This document shows, piece after piece, positions 9,033 to 17,520 of a stretch of 64,000 nt of DNA. Source of the DNA: Bacillota bacterium (GTDB lineage Bacteria; Bacillota; Clostridia; Christensenellales; Aristaeellaceae); assembly GCA_023404715.1 (NCBI GenBank), contig JAEYAR010000203.1, forward strand, positions 1-64,000. The letters are read 5' to 3'. The stretch's first letter is position 1. Every line of letters begins with the position of its first letter. The translations under genes were made by a program, and so were the position numbers. The notes beneath the pieces are model-generated. The model had not been told where the DNA came from, did not search any database, and worked only from the letters and a program-made list of their open reading frames with translations.

Positions 9033-10064
9033 TTATTCGATCGGATTTTCTTTGTTCATCGCCTCGAGGCAGCACAGCACGAGCGATTGCTGCGCGCGGA
9101 TGTCGCGCAGCGAGGCCACCGAGGACGGCGAGTGGATGTAACGGCAGGGCACGCTGAACGTCACGCAGGGCACGCCCGCGCGCGACTGATGGATCGCGCC
9201 CGCGTCGTTGCCGCCGGAGAGGAACTGCTTGTACTGCCAGGCGACGCCTTTCTCCTCCGCCACCCGGGTGGCGAACCGCAAAAGTCCCTTATGGGCGATG
9301 GAGGTACGATCCATAAAGCTGATGGCTACGCCCTTGCCCACGCGCGTTACCTGCAAATGATCGGCTATGCCGCCCATGTCGTTGCTGGTCGTCCCCTCCA
9401 GCACGATCGCCAGATCGGGCGCTACGCGATAGGCCGCGACCTCCGCGCCACGCAGGCCGACCTCCTCCTGCACGGTAAACGCGCAGGTCAGGTCTCCTTC
9501 GTACGCGCTCTCCTTCAGCGCGCGCAGCAGCGCTAGGCAGCCCACGCGGTCGTCGAGCGCCTTGGCCTTGACCAGCTCGTCGCCAAATTCCACGTATTCG
9601 CTGTCGAACATCGCATACGTGCCGACCGGGCAGAGCTTCAGCGCCTCGTCCTTCGCCTTCGCGCCGATATCGATGTAGAGCTTGTCGTAGCCCAGCACCT
9701 TCTGCATGTCGACGGCGCTCTGCAGGTGAATCGCCTTGGCCCCGATCACGCCGGGTACGCGCGCGTCGCCGACGAGCACGCGCTTGCTGACGATGACGCG
9801 CGGATCGATGCCGCCCACGCAGTCGATGCGCAGCAGCCCCTTCTCCGTCGCGCCCTTGACGATGAAGCCGACCTCGTCCATGTGAGCGGCCAGCATCACG
9901 TGCGGCAGGCTCGGGTTTTTACCCTTCTTCAGCGCGTACACGCTGCCCATCGTGTCGCAGGTCACCTCGTCGCACAGGGGCTTTGCCGCCTCGCGCAGGA
10001 AATCGCGCACCGCGCCCTCGTGGCCCGACACGCCGAACAGGTCCGTCAGTTCTTTTAGAAGCAT
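9033..10064 (-). CDS. M42 family aminopeptidase (copy 2)
   Basis: A 343-residue M42 metallopeptidase. Motifs: AAHMDEVGFI, LDDRVG, FTVQEEVGLRGA, VLEGTTSND at the metal-Asp position (Glu in place of the Asp of copy 1), GGNDAGAIH and PCRYIHS. The Asp-to-Glu change at that metal ligand occurs in other members and could shift metal or peptide preference. It starts with ATG behind GGGAGG, overlapping copy 3 by 10 bases. Confidence 0.92.
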   Translation of the reverse strand: MLLKELTDLFGVSGHEGAVRDFLREAAKPLCDEVTCDTMGSVYALKKGKNPSLPHVMLAAHMDEVGFIVKGATEKGLLRIDCVGGIDPRVIVSKRVLVGDARVPGVIGAKAIHLQSAVDMQKVLGYDKLYIDIGAKAKDEALKLCPVGTYAMFDSEYVEFGDELVKAKALDDRVGCLALLRALKESAYEGDLTCAFTVQEEVGLRGAEVAAYRVAPDLAIVLEGTTSNDMGGIADHLQVTRVGKGVAISFMDRTSIAHKGLLRFATRVAEEKGVAWQYKQFLSGGNDAGAIHQSRAGVPCVTFSVPCRYIHSPSSVASLRDIRAQQSLVLCCLEAMNKENPIE

Positions 10065-11125
10065 ATCTTATCCTCCCAATCCGCGTCAAGAGACGCGATA
10101 TAGGCCGCGAGCAGGCGCGCCTGCTCCCTGAGGGTCCGAAGCGATATCGTCTCCACCGTGGTGTGCATGTACTTGAGCGGCAGCTCCATCAACACCGTAG
10201 GGACGCCCGCACGCGAAACCTGTAGCTCCCATGCGTCCGTCCACGTATCGCCCGAGCAGGCGGAGACCGACGTCTCCACGCCCACTTCCTTGGCGACCCT
10301 GAGCACGTCGCTAAGCATCTTCGGGTGGATGTTCGGCCCGCAGGTGAAGGCCGCCTTGTCGATGTCGTGCGTCTCGTCCGCCTTGCAGTCGGGCATGTCC
10401 GCATGCGTCACGTCGATGGCGATCGCAAGGTCCGGGTTTACCGCGTACACGCTGGTCTTCGCCCCGCGCGAGCCGACCTCCTCCTGCGAAGAACAGACCA
10501 GGTATACGTCGGCCTTATGGCGGCGAAGGCTGAGCTCCTGCGCGGCCAGCCAGAGGATGGCGCAGCAGGCGCGGTCGTCCAGCGTCTTGCAGGCCGCGTA
10601 GTCGCCCGCGAGCTGCGTAAACGGGCCCGTAAGCTGCACGCGGTCGCCCACGTGAACGCGGCGGCGGACCTCCTCCGCGCCGAAGCCCACGTCGATATAC
10701 AGGTCCTCGCGCTTATAATTCTTCTTGCGGTCCGCCTCGCTGAGGATGTGCGGGGGCTTCGCGCCGATCACGCCGTGCAGCGGCGGATCGCACAGCACCT
10801 TCACCTCGCTCGCAGGCAAAATGCGCGGGTCCACGCCGCCCATCTGCGAAAAACGGATGCAGCCATCGTCCTCGATGTCCGTTACGATCAGGCCGATCTC
10901 GTCCAGATGCGCGCAGACGTAGATTCTGGGGCCCTTCTCGCCCGATTTACCGTCGCCCGGCGCGCCGTCACCCGGCAAATGGGCGATCATATTCTGCAGG
11001 CCGTCGATTTGCGTCTCCTCACAGTAGGGCGCGAAGGCTTCCTGCATGAAGGCCGCCACCTCCTGCTCGTTGCCCGGCAGGCCCGCGCTCTTCGTCGCCC
11101 GGGTCAGGAACTCCGTAAGGTTCAA
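10055..11125 (-). CDS. M42 family aminopeptidase (copy 3)
   Basis: A 356-residue M42 metallopeptidase, the first gene of the tandem trio. Motifs: CAHLDEIGLIV, LDDRACCAIL, SSQEEVGSRGA, AIDVTHADM, CSGDTWTDAWE in place of the usual GGTDAGAIH string, and PLKYMHTT in place of CRYVHS. The last two changes make it the most divergent copy, although metal-binding His, Asp and Glu positions are kept. It starts with TTG 1123-1125 of the 11-kb block (11123-11125) behind GAGGAG. Confidence 0.9.
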   Translation of the reverse strand: MNLTEFLTRATKSAGLPGNEQEVAAFMQEAFAPYCEETQIDGLQNMIAHLPGDGAPGDGKSGEKGPRIYVCAHLDEIGLIVTDIEDDGCIRFSQMGGVDPRILPASEVKVLCDPPLHGVIGAKPPHILSEADRKKNYKREDLYIDVGFGAEEVRRRVHVGDRVQLTGPFTQLAGDYAACKTLDDRACCAILWLAAQELSLRRHKADVYLVCSSQEEVGSRGAKTSVYAVNPDLAIAIDVTHADMPDCKADETHDIDKAAFTCGPNIHPKMLSDVLRVAKEVGVETSVSACSGDTWTDAWELQVSRAGVPTVLMELPLKYMHTTVETISLRTLREQARLLAAYIASLDADWEDKICF

Positions 11126-11143
11126 AAGATCATCTCCTCTTCG

Positions 11144-12166
11144 TTAAATCGATGTTTGCGCGTCCATAAACGCCCGCTTGCCCGCCTCGTGCGCCTCGAT
11201 CACCCGGTCGCACCAGCTGTCGAACGCGGGATCCGGCGTTTGACACTCTGGATGCGCCGATATGTAACGCCAAGCCTCTTGAACGCCCAGATCGTAGGGC
11301 GTCGTGCAGACGAAATCCGGCGCCAGGCGCTTGACCTTGGCGCAGTCGAAGACGACGGAGTTAGATTTATCGCCCAGCAGCGGGCCGCGCAAATCCGGCC
11401 GGCAGGCGACGAGGAAGTCCGTGGATATGTGATAGAGCGAGGGCATTACCCCCATCGCGCGCCCGGCGCATTCAAGCGCCTGGTTCCAGGTAAGCTGTTC
11501 GTCCGACGTGATCGTAAAAGCCTCGCCGAACGCCTTGTGGTGACCCATGAGGCCCACGAACGCCTTGGCAAAATCCCTCGCGTGCGTCAGCGTCCACAGG
11601 CTTGTGCCGTCGCCCGGCACGATTACGCGCTTGCCCGCCTGCATGCGTCGGAGCACCTCGTAGCTGCCCTTCTCTCCGTGTACGGGCACGGGGATCGACC
11701 GCTCGCAGTACGTGTGGCTGGGACGGACGATCGTAACCGGAAAGCTCTCCTCTCGATAGGCGTCCATCAAGGCCTGCTCGCAATCCGCTTTACTGCGCGA
11801 ATAGTCCCAATAGGGGTTGCAAAGCGGCGTGGACTCCGTGATCACGTAGTCGCGCGGCGGCTTTTGGTAGGCCGAGGCCGAACTGATGAAGATGTACTGA
11901 TCCGTCCTGCCCGTAAAGAGCCGGATGTCCCGCCGCGCCTGTTCGGGCGTAAAGACGATGAAGTCCGCCACTACGTCAAAGCGCTCGCCTTTAAGCGCCT
12001 TCGCGGCCGCCTGCTCGTCCGCAATGTCGAGCACGAGCGAGCGCACGCCCTGCGGCACGGGCCGGTTGCCGCGGTTGATCAGCGTCAAATCCCAACCGCG
12101 CAGCATGGCGAGCCGCGTCACTTCTGTGCTGATCGTACCGGTTCCGCCGATAAACAGTGCTTTCAA
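11144..12166 (-). CDS. NAD-dependent epimerase/dehydratase (extended SDR)
   Basis: A 340-residue extended short-chain dehydrogenase. The Rossmann glycine motif is GGTGTIS (8-14) and the active-site pair is Y-x3-K in YSRSK (about 136-140), preceded by SSASAYQ. It resembles the CSP41/sugar-epimerase branch that binds nucleotide sugars, but the substrate is not evident. The start is TTG at 12164-12166 behind CAGGAGG; the TTGA overlap with the upstream zinc-ribbon gene implies coupling. Confidence 0.85.
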   Translation of the reverse strand: MKALFIGGTGTISTEVTRLAMLRGWDLTLINRGNRPVPQGVRSLVLDIADEQAAAKALKGERFDVVADFIVFTPEQARRDIRLFTGRTDQYIFISSASAYQKPPRDYVITESTPLCNPYWDYSRSKADCEQALMDAYREESFPVTIVRPSHTYCERSIPVPVHGEKGSYEVLRRMQAGKRVIVPGDGTSLWTLTHARDFAKAFVGLMGHHKAFGEAFTITSDEQLTWNQALECAGRAMGVMPSLYHISTDFLVACRPDLRGPLLGDKSNSVVFDCAKVKRLAPDFVCTTPYDLGVQEAWRYISAHPECQTPDPAFDSWCDRVIEAHEAGKRAFMDAQTSI

Positions 12167-12330
12167 TTTTCATCCTCCTGATAATGTAGCGTCGTGTTTT
12201 CACAAACCTCGCCCGTCTTCAGATCGATGTGCGGATAATCCGTCTCCATCTCGGGCGCAAACCCCATCCAATAGGCGGGCACCTGGTGCACATACCCGCA
12301 GACCGGGCAACGATAGTAGTAGACCTCCAT
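12163..12330 (-). CDS. small zinc-ribbon / rubredoxin-like protein
   Basis: A 55-residue gene. It reads MEVYYYRCPVCGYVHQVPAY and continues to a Glu-rich C-terminus. The CPVCGY knuckle is that of rubredoxin or zinc-ribbon proteins, but only one further Cys (in GEVCEN) is present, so a four-Cys site would need a partner or another ligand. ATG 12328-12330 has GGGG seven bases upstream; a second ATG at 12334-12336 is too close to that site. It overlaps the SDR gene by 4 bases. Confidence 0.6.
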   Translation of the reverse strand: MEVYYYRCPVCGYVHQVPAYWMGFAPEMETDYPHIDLKTGEVCENTTLHYQEDEN

Positions 12331-12362
12331 ACGCATTCCCCGCTTTATGCGAAATCTCCTCT

Positions 12363-12390
12363 ATTATACCATAAAGGGAAAGGGCCGCAA
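12363..12390 (-). promoter_or_regulatory. sigma-A-type promoter for the zinc ribbon-SDR-M42 run
   Basis: On the minus strand TTGCGG (12385-12390) and TATAAT (12363-12368) are 16 bases apart, about 30 bases upstream of the zinc-ribbon start. The -35 lies inside the left arm of the terminator hairpin at 12382-12412. Confidence 0.5.
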
Positions 12391-12422
12391 AACGTGTTTC
12401 GTCTTGCGGCCCACTATTTTTT
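12382..12422. terminator. GC-rich hairpin with T tract
   Basis: GGGCCGCAA (12382-12390) pairs with TTGCGGCCC (12404-12412) and is followed on the plus strand by ACTATTTTTTT. The best T tract is in the plus direction, where no gene precedes it, so it may block antisense transcription or act as part of a double terminator. Confidence 0.55.
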
Positions 12423-12502
12423 TATGAAGCACGGAGGATGTTTTCTCGCCGGCGCTAAGCTTATGCACTCGAGCGAGAGGAGGCGAGGCTACGCCTTTGC
12501 AC

Positions 12503-12533
12503 CAAAAGAAAAAAAGGAAGCTCTAAAGCTTCC
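12503..12533 (-). terminator. Rho-independent terminator of the DUF5711-cvpA unit
   Basis: On the minus strand GGAAGCT, loop, AGCTTCC (12516-12533) is followed by TTTTTTTCTTTT (down to 12503). It lies about 90 bases past the cvpA stop. Confidence 0.8.
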
Positions 12534-12620
12534 CATAAGCAAAATTACATTGAAATTCTCAGCGTCTCAAAAAGTGTTCTTTTTATGACGGTAAGTGGTA
12601 TGGACTGCATCTCCTGAAGC

Positions 12621-13328
12621 TTATATATATCCGCGCATGATCGTCGCGATCAAATTAGTCTTGTAAAAATAGCCGGCTAACTTCGACTCTTCGATCATCT
12701 GCCCCACCTGTTCGATGGGCGATACCGTGAGGATGATCGGCACCAAGGCGAAGATGACGAACACCAGAAATACGCCGCGCACGCCGCCAAATACGCCGCC
12801 CATCAAGGCGTCCAGATGCCTGAGCACCGGCAGGCGGAATACGTAGCCGATGAGGTTGGAGAGCATCGTCAACACGATGTAAGCGATCACAAAGCAGATC
12901 AGGAAGCAGATGATGTTGAGCGATACGGCGATGATCGTCTGATTGAGATATTCGGAGATGTTCGCGCTCCCGGCGGCTGAAAACACCTGACTGTTTACGT
13001 TGCTCTGAACGAATTGCTGGAAGATCTCGGGCAAATTCGCACGGGCAAGAATATCGCTGAGCGTGTCTTGCGTCATGTTCGCGATCGGGGTCAATGCAAG
13101 GTCCACGTCCTTAATGCGCGACCCGGCATCGGTATAGTGTACAAGCGTGCGGATAAGCGCTTCGTTGTTTTGCAGCACCTCCGCCAGCTGCGGATAGGTC
13201 AGATACGCGACAAAGAGCGCGCCAAGCAGAGATACAAGGCTCAGGACGCCGCTGATAAACCCGCGGTACATGCCCATGATGATGCTGATGCCCAAAATGG
13301 CGATGATGATGTAGTCGACGATATTCAA
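12621..13328 (-). CDS. CvpA family membrane protein
   Basis: A 235-residue CvpA-family protein. The family N-terminus NIVDYIIIAILGISIIMGMYRG is present, with hydrophobic segments near residues 5-22, 26-45, 105-128 and 145-170. GGVFGGVRG (about 155) is the second conserved block. CvpA proteins of Bacillota are of uncertain function. The start is taken as TTG 13326-13328 behind GGGGTGGAG. An in-frame ATG 42 bases upstream has no ribosome-binding site and adds a charged stretch before the first helix. Confidence 0.85.
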   Translation of the reverse strand: MNIVDYIIIAILGISIIMGMYRGFISGVLSLVSLLGALFVAYLTYPQLAEVLQNNEALIRTLVHYTDAGSRIKDVDLALTPIANMTQDTLSDILARANLPEIFQQFVQSNVNSQVFSAAGSANISEYLNQTIIAVSLNIICFLICFVIAYIVLTMLSNLIGYVFRLPVLRHLDALMGGVFGGVRGVFLVFVIFALVPIILTVSPIEQVGQMIEESKLAGYFYKTNLIATIMRGYI

Positions 13329-13390
13329 GTCTCCACCCCCGTCTCTTTTTCCCGAGCGCCCCACGCGCATACCAGGAACGATTGAATAAG

Positions 13391-14491
13391 TCAGCTCGGC
13401 AGCGATATGACGTACGTATCGGAGCCCGATGCGACGATGACCTTGTCGTTTTGCAGCATGCCCAGCACCTTTGTAATCTGCACGGGCATCGTATAAGCCG
13501 TGAATACCTGCTCTCCATAGCGGCAACTGTAAACATGCGTACCCGAGAACGCATAGACGGACTTGGCGCCCAGGTAGGCGCCGATACAATCCGCCGGCAG
13601 GTGCAAAACCCTGTCGTTTGGTCCCCACATGAGGCGTAGGCTCGCCGCATTCAACGACCCGTCGCTCGCAGGCGCGGGGACAAAGAGCTGGTATGTATGC
13701 TTACCGACCTTGCGGATATCCTGCATATACCATCCGTAGATGAGCACGTCGTCCGTATTGGTATCGCGGGTAATACGATAATCGTATGCGCGGATCTTGC
13801 GCGTATCCACGACGTAGAGCTTGTCCGTATAGTAGATCTTATATACCAGCTGCTCGCCTAGCGTCGCGTTGCCAAGCACAAGCCGTCCGGGCTGATATGT
13901 CTGCAAAAAGGTCGAGATGACCGTTCCGCTCGTATCGATCCCCATAATCCACAGGTACTCGCCGTCGCTCATCGTAAAGAAGCCCATGTCCAGCAGCGTT
14001 TGATCGGTAAAAGAGATCGCATCTACGCTGGAACCGTCCTTGTCGATGACGTACACCGTGCCCGTATCGCTCGTGCCGACGAAGGCGGCGACGTATTGGC
14101 TGCCTATGCGGGCAAACTGAATTTCACCCGCCATCTTGTTGTTGTATGTGTTCTGTCCCCTGTCGTTCAGGGCGTAGATTTGGTTGGCCGACCATGCGAC
14201 GACGCGACCGGGGCCCGTGCTGAAGCCCGCGTTGGCGCCTACCTGGAAATTCCATCGCGTGCTGCCCGAATCGCTCACGCATTGCAGCATGGTTCCATCG
14301 TAATACAAAATGTCTTCACCGAAGGGCGTAACCTTTTGTGTCGACAAAGCGCCCAGGCGCACCGCGCGGCCCGTCGTCTCGGTCGACGAACTGCTACCTA
14401 CGGACAAAACGAGCACCACGATGATCACGACCACCGCGACGACCGCGACGAGCACCACGACAGGCGGTAGGTTTTTCTTTTTCCTTTGCAT
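13391..14491 (-). CDS. membrane-anchored beta-propeller protein, DUF5711-like
   Basis: A 366-residue protein with a basic N-terminus (MQRKKKN), one membrane helix (about 10-30), a Ser/Thr linker and an extracytoplasmic domain. That domain has repeated aromatic-rich blades such as DILYYDGTMLQCVSDSG and RVVAWSANQIYALNDRG, typical of PQQ-like beta-propellers. It matches the DUF5711 architecture often found next to cvpA in Clostridia. The function is unknown; a role at the cell surface is inferred from topology. It is followed by cvpA. Confidence 0.78.
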   Translation of the reverse strand: MQRKKKNLPPVVVLVAVVAVVVIIVVLVLSVGSSSSTETTGRAVRLGALSTQKVTPFGEDILYYDGTMLQCVSDSGSTRWNFQVGANAGFSTGPGRVVAWSANQIYALNDRGQNTYNNKMAGEIQFARIGSQYVAAFVGTSDTGTVYVIDKDGSSVDAISFTDQTLLDMGFFTMSDGEYLWIMGIDTSGTVISTFLQTYQPGRLVLGNATLGEQLVYKIYYTDKLYVVDTRKIRAYDYRITRDTNTDDVLIYGWYMQDIRKVGKHTYQLFVPAPASDGSLNAASLRLMWGPNDRVLHLPADCIGAYLGAKSVYAFSGTHVYSCRYGEQVFTAYTMPVQITKVLGMLQNDKVIVASGSDTYVISLPS

Positions 14492-14614
14492 GACGGAATG
14501 AATCCTCCGTTTATTTCTCAGGATCGAAACGCTGGAAGGGGCATAAAAATCCTATGTTGTTATTCTGGATGCCAAGCGCCTTTTCCTCCAACCCCGGAAA
14601 CATTTTAAACAAGA

Positions 14615-14854
14615 CTAAAAGAGCTGCGTCTGGCTCCGACGGCGGAGGGCCTGCGCCGCCTGCGCCGGCGACATGCCGCGTACGTTGAGCATAAGCGCGC
14701 CTTTGCCGGAGGGCTTAAACCGAAGGTTCTTCATCCCTCCCTCAAAGATGACCGCATCCATCTCCTGTTGGCTGCCCACGGGCATCATATCAAAACCCAT
14801 GCCCGTAAGACTGCCCGCCAACGCTTCCAAGCCCGGCTGATAGGCTACCTTCAT
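14615..14854 (-). CDS. YkuS family protein (UPF0180)
   Basis: A 79-residue protein with the layout of YkuS: an N-terminal VAYQPGLEALAGSLTGMGF, a central acidic turn, a VIFEGGMKNLRF segment and a C-terminal LNVRGMSPAQAAQALRRR. No membrane segment is present. The function of the family is unknown. It starts behind CGGGGGAT, divergent from cca. Confidence 0.7.
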   Translation of the reverse strand: MKVAYQPGLEALAGSLTGMGFDMMPVGSQQEMDAVIFEGGMKNLRFKPSGKGALMLNVRGMSPAQAAQALRRRSQTQLF

Positions 14855-14885
14855 GCGTTATCCCCCGATTCCATGCAATTTGATC

Positions 14886-14941
14886 CTCGCGCTTTTGAGG
14901 GCGAGGCCGCGCAACTATCTTGCGCGGACCGGGAGCTTTTT
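14886..14941. other. two adjacent inverted repeats in the ykuS-cca gap
   Basis: CTCGC...GCGAG (14886-14905) is followed immediately by CCGCGCAA-ctatc-TTGCGCGG (14907-14927) and TTTTT at 14937-14941. The T tract is on the plus strand, but no plus-strand gene precedes it. It could be an insulator terminator or a structured leader of ykuS. No known riboswitch class is recognised. Confidence 0.4.
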
Positions 14942-14982
14942 ATGTAGTGTCCATGTACCAAACGAAAATGCGGCGAATTTCC

Positions 14983-15011
14983 TTGCATCCACTTACGCAT
15001 GCAATTATAAT
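14983..15011 (+). promoter_or_regulatory. sigma-A promoter of cca
   Basis: TTGCAT (14983-14988) and TATAAT (15006-15011) are separated by 17 bases. The cca ATG is 24 bases downstream with GGAGG between. Confidence 0.8.
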
Positions 15012-15035
15012 GAACAAAACGGATGGAGGACGGTC

Positions 15036-16370
15036 ATGCAAAAGCTTCTCGAACCGGTGCAGAGCCGCTTTGCGCAAGCGGGTTTCCCGGTCTATCTCGT
15101 AGGCGGCAGCGTGCGCAATCCGCTGCTTTCGTTGCCCGCGTCGGATCTGGATATCTGCGGTCCTGCGCGGGCTCAGCAGGTCGTCGACCTCTTCAAGGGC
15201 AGCGGCATGCGCGTCGTCCCGCGCGCCATACATTTTGGCACGGTCGAAATCCACTTTGAACGGGATGGAAAACGCTACATGGCGGAATACACGACGTTCC
15301 GCCATGACTCTTATCGCTGCGGACACCGGCCCGAAAGCGTACAGTTCACCGACCGCATCGAGGTCGATGCCCTGCGGCGTGACTTCCGCGTCAACGCGCT
15401 ATACCTGGATTTGAAGACAGGCGAACTCATCGACCCGACCGGCGGGCTTGAAGACATTCAAAAAAAGCGACTTCGCACCGTAACGGATGACCCGGCGCTC
15501 GTCATCCGCGACGACGGCCTGCGAATCCTGCGCATGGCGCGCTTTGCCGCGCAGCTGCGCTTTTCGGTCGATGCGCCGCTGCTCGCCTGCGCAGCGGCGC
15601 ACGCGCCGCTGCTCAAGGACATCGCGCCCGAGCGCCTCCGGGATGAGTGGGAAAAGATTTTGCTCGCCGACTTGCGCTATCCCCTTCTCCCCGGCGGCGT
15701 AAAGGAGAGCCTGGGTCTTGGTCTTTCGCTGCTCGAACGCATTGGCGCCTTTAATTTCCTCTTTCCAATCTGTAAGCGAGATGATCTGACGGTTTTGGCG
15801 CTCGCCGAAGCGTTTTCCACAAATGCAATATTCACAACCGCCGCAAAAATGGACGCACTGCCTTTTTTGGAGCCTTTTGGGGATTTAACCAACGTTTTGG
15901 CGCTTCGCACCGCGGCGTTTTTCGGCAAGACCCAACCGGATATTCTACGCAAAGCGATGGTTTCACTTCGATTTTCCACAGAAAATGTGCGAAAAACGGG
16001 ATTTTTTGTGGAAAACCTTTGGGATACTGTGGATAACTTTATTTCATTGCAAAAACTGGCCCGGATCGGTTATACACAGGGCGCTGCGCTCGCCTGCCTG
16101 TATTTTGCGCGAAACCGTCAGCAACAGGCAGAGACGATTTTTGCTCGATTGGCCGAGCTATCGCGTACGCATGCCCCGATGGGCGTGCGCGATCTCGATG
16201 TAAACGGACGCGATTTACTGCCGCTGCTGGACGGGCGGAATAGGAGAATCATGACGCCTCTGCTGGACGCCCTGTGGATGCACTGCATCGAAGCGCCGGC
16301 GCATAACGAAAAGAAATATCTGCTCGCGTATGCGAAATCTTGGTTGAAACAGGCCCCTTTGAACGTCTGA
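15036..16370 (+). CDS. cca: CCA tRNA nucleotidyltransferase
   Basis: A 444-residue class II nucleotidyltransferase that builds or repairs the 3' CCA end of tRNA. The catalytic head has LVGGSVRNPLL (about 22-32) and SDLDI (metal-binding D-x-D, about 40). RRDFRVNALYLD and RILRMARFAAQLRF follow in the neck region. The start is the ATG behind GGAGG, placed correctly after the promoter at 14983-15011. A longer reading from 14853 would cross that promoter and two hairpins and is rejected. Codons 260-334 carry four DnaA-box-like 9-mers and are AT-richer than the rest. Confidence 0.92.
   Translation: MQKLLEPVQSRFAQAGFPVYLVGGSVRNPLLSLPASDLDICGPARAQQVVDLFKGSGMRVVPRAIHFGTVEIHFERDGKRYMAEYTTFRHDSYRCGHRPESVQFTDRIEVDALRRDFRVNALYLDLKTGELIDPTGGLEDIQKKRLRTVTDDPALVIRDDGLRILRMARFAAQLRFSVDAPLLACAAAHAPLLKDIAPERLRDEWEKILLADLRYPLLPGGVKESLGLGLSLLERIGAFNFLFPICKRDDLTVLALAEAFSTNAIFTTAAKMDALPFLEPFGDLTNVLALRTAAFFGKTQPDILRKAMVSLRFSTENVRKTGFFVENLWDTVDNFISLQKLARIGYTQGAALACLYFARNRQQQAETIFARLAELSRTHAPMGVRDLDVNGRDLLPLLDGRNRRIMTPLLDALWMHCIEAPAHNEKKYLLAYAKSWLKQAPLNV
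15813..16036. other. cluster of four DnaA-box-like 9-mers inside cca
   Basis: TTTTCCACA occurs at 15813-15821 and 15972-15980, TGTGGAAAA at 16007-16015 and the perfect box TGTGGATAA at 16028-16036 (reverse of TTATCCACA). All are in coding sequence, in both orientations. Confidence 0.45.
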
Positions 16371-16372
16371 AC

Positions 16373-16413
16373 GCATGAAAAAACGCCTGCCGGCCGGCAG
16401 GCGCATTTTCATG
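16373..16413. terminator. bidirectional terminator between cca and recF
   Basis: The perfect 20-base palindrome at 16384-16403 (CGCCTGCCGG and its complement) is flanked by AAAAAA on the left and TTTT on the right. It serves recF on the minus strand (T6) and cca on the plus strand (T4). Confidence 0.85.
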
Positions 16414-16415
16414 CG

Positions 16416-17516
16416 TTACGCTTCACGCGTCAAATGTCCCGCCTCTACGCGATATATCGCGCCTTTTTCCGCCCCGGCGAGGTCTGATAGGTCGGTACAG
16501 GTGACGATCGTCTGCACGCGGCCGATACGCTCGATGAGCTGCTGCCTGCGATGCGGATCCAGCTCGCTCATCACGTCGTCGAGCATCAAAATCGGCGTCT
16601 CCCCGCGTTCTTCTTCCACGACGGCAAGCTCTGCGAGCTTGAGTGAGAGCACAACGGTTCGCTGCTGCCCCTGTGAACCGAAGACGCGTACCTCTTTCCC
16701 CGAGACGGTCAGCCTTAGATCGTCGCGGTGCGGTCCGACCGTCGTCGTCGCCCGACGAACGTCCTCTTCGCGCGCGGTAAAGAGCCTTTTCATCAGCGCT
16801 TCACCGACGTGATCCTCCTCTTTTACCTGCGTGACATACGATACTTCTAAAGCTTCCGCGCCGCCTGCAATCGCGCTGTGGCTCTCTGACGCTGCGCGTT
16901 TGAGTTTTTCGATATAATCGCGCCGGTGACGGACCACCTCTGCGCCGGCGAGCGCAAGCTGTTCATCCCACGCATCGAGCGTCGATTTCAGCGCGGGACG
17001 GCGCTGCATTTCCCGAAGCAGATTGTTGCGTTGGTTCAGCGCGCGAACATAGCGCTGTAGCGCGTAGAAATAAGCGGGCCGCAGCTGAGAGAGCTCCATG
17101 TCGATAAAATGCCTGCGTTCGGACGGGCCCTCTTTGACGATGGACAGATCCTCCGGCGCGAATAGCACGCCATTTACGTGCCCCATCAGCTCGCCGATGC
17201 GCGCGACCTGCGTGCCGCCAACGCGCACGGTCTTACGCCTGCGCTCCTCGCGCGAAAGCGTAATGGAGACGTCGTGCGTCCCGTCTAAATGCTTGACCTC
17301 TACGCCGACATGGGCCGCGCCCTCTCCCCAGCGGATGAGCTCACGGTCATGCGACGTACGATGAGAGCGCCCCAGGCAGCAAAGGTGCAGCGCCTCGAGC
17401 ACGTTTGTCTTCCCCTGCGCGTTTTGACCCGTCAAGACGGTCATGCGCGCGTCGGGCAAGAGCTCGGCGCGCGCATAATTACGGAAATTTTGCAGGCGTA
17501 TCTTTGTCGCTCGCAT
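16416..17516 (-). CDS. recF: DNA replication/repair protein RecF
   Basis: A 366-residue SMC-like ATPase that loads RecA at gaps with RecO and RecR. Walker A is GQNAQGKTN (about 29-37), followed by EALHLCCLG. The signature motif is FGSQGQQRTVVLSLKLAE and Walker B is PILMLDDVMSELD. The start is the ATG at 17514-17516, matching the family N-terminus KIRLQNFRNY; a reading 40 codons longer would run into dnaN. It lies 4 bases after the dnaN stop, so coupling is likely. Confidence 0.95.
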   Translation of the reverse strand: MRATKIRLQNFRNYARAELLPDARMTVLTGQNAQGKTNVLEALHLCCLGRSHRTSHDRELIRWGEGAAHVGVEVKHLDGTHDVSITLSREERRRKTVRVGGTQVARIGELMGHVNGVLFAPEDLSIVKEGPSERRHFIDMELSQLRPAYFYALQRYVRALNQRNNLLREMQRRPALKSTLDAWDEQLALAGAEVVRHRRDYIEKLKRAASESHSAIAGGAEALEVSYVTQVKEEDHVGEALMKRLFTAREEDVRRATTTVGPHRDDLRLTVSGKEVRVFGSQGQQRTVVLSLKLAELAVVEEERGETPILMLDDVMSELDPHRRQQLIERIGRVQTIVTCTDLSDLAGAEKGAIYRVEAGHLTREA

Positions 17517-17520
17517 GGCA

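Noticed and set aside
8019..9536. 505-codon open frame on the plus strand
   Set aside because: It lies antisense to two M42 genes with clear motifs, has no ribosome-binding site, and its His/Arg/Val-rich product is typical of the opposite strand of GC-rich genes.
10325..12181. 618-codon open frame on the plus strand
   Set aside because: Antisense to an M42 gene and the SDR gene; composition and lack of any motif mark it as a shadow.
14886..14941. riboswitch or T-box in the ykuS-cca gap
   Set aside because: The two hairpins do not match any aptamer that I can recognise, and no T-box core is present.
14853..15035. 61-codon N-terminal extension of cca
   Set aside because: It crosses two hairpins and a consensus promoter, and the family N-terminus begins right after ATG 15036 behind GGAGG.
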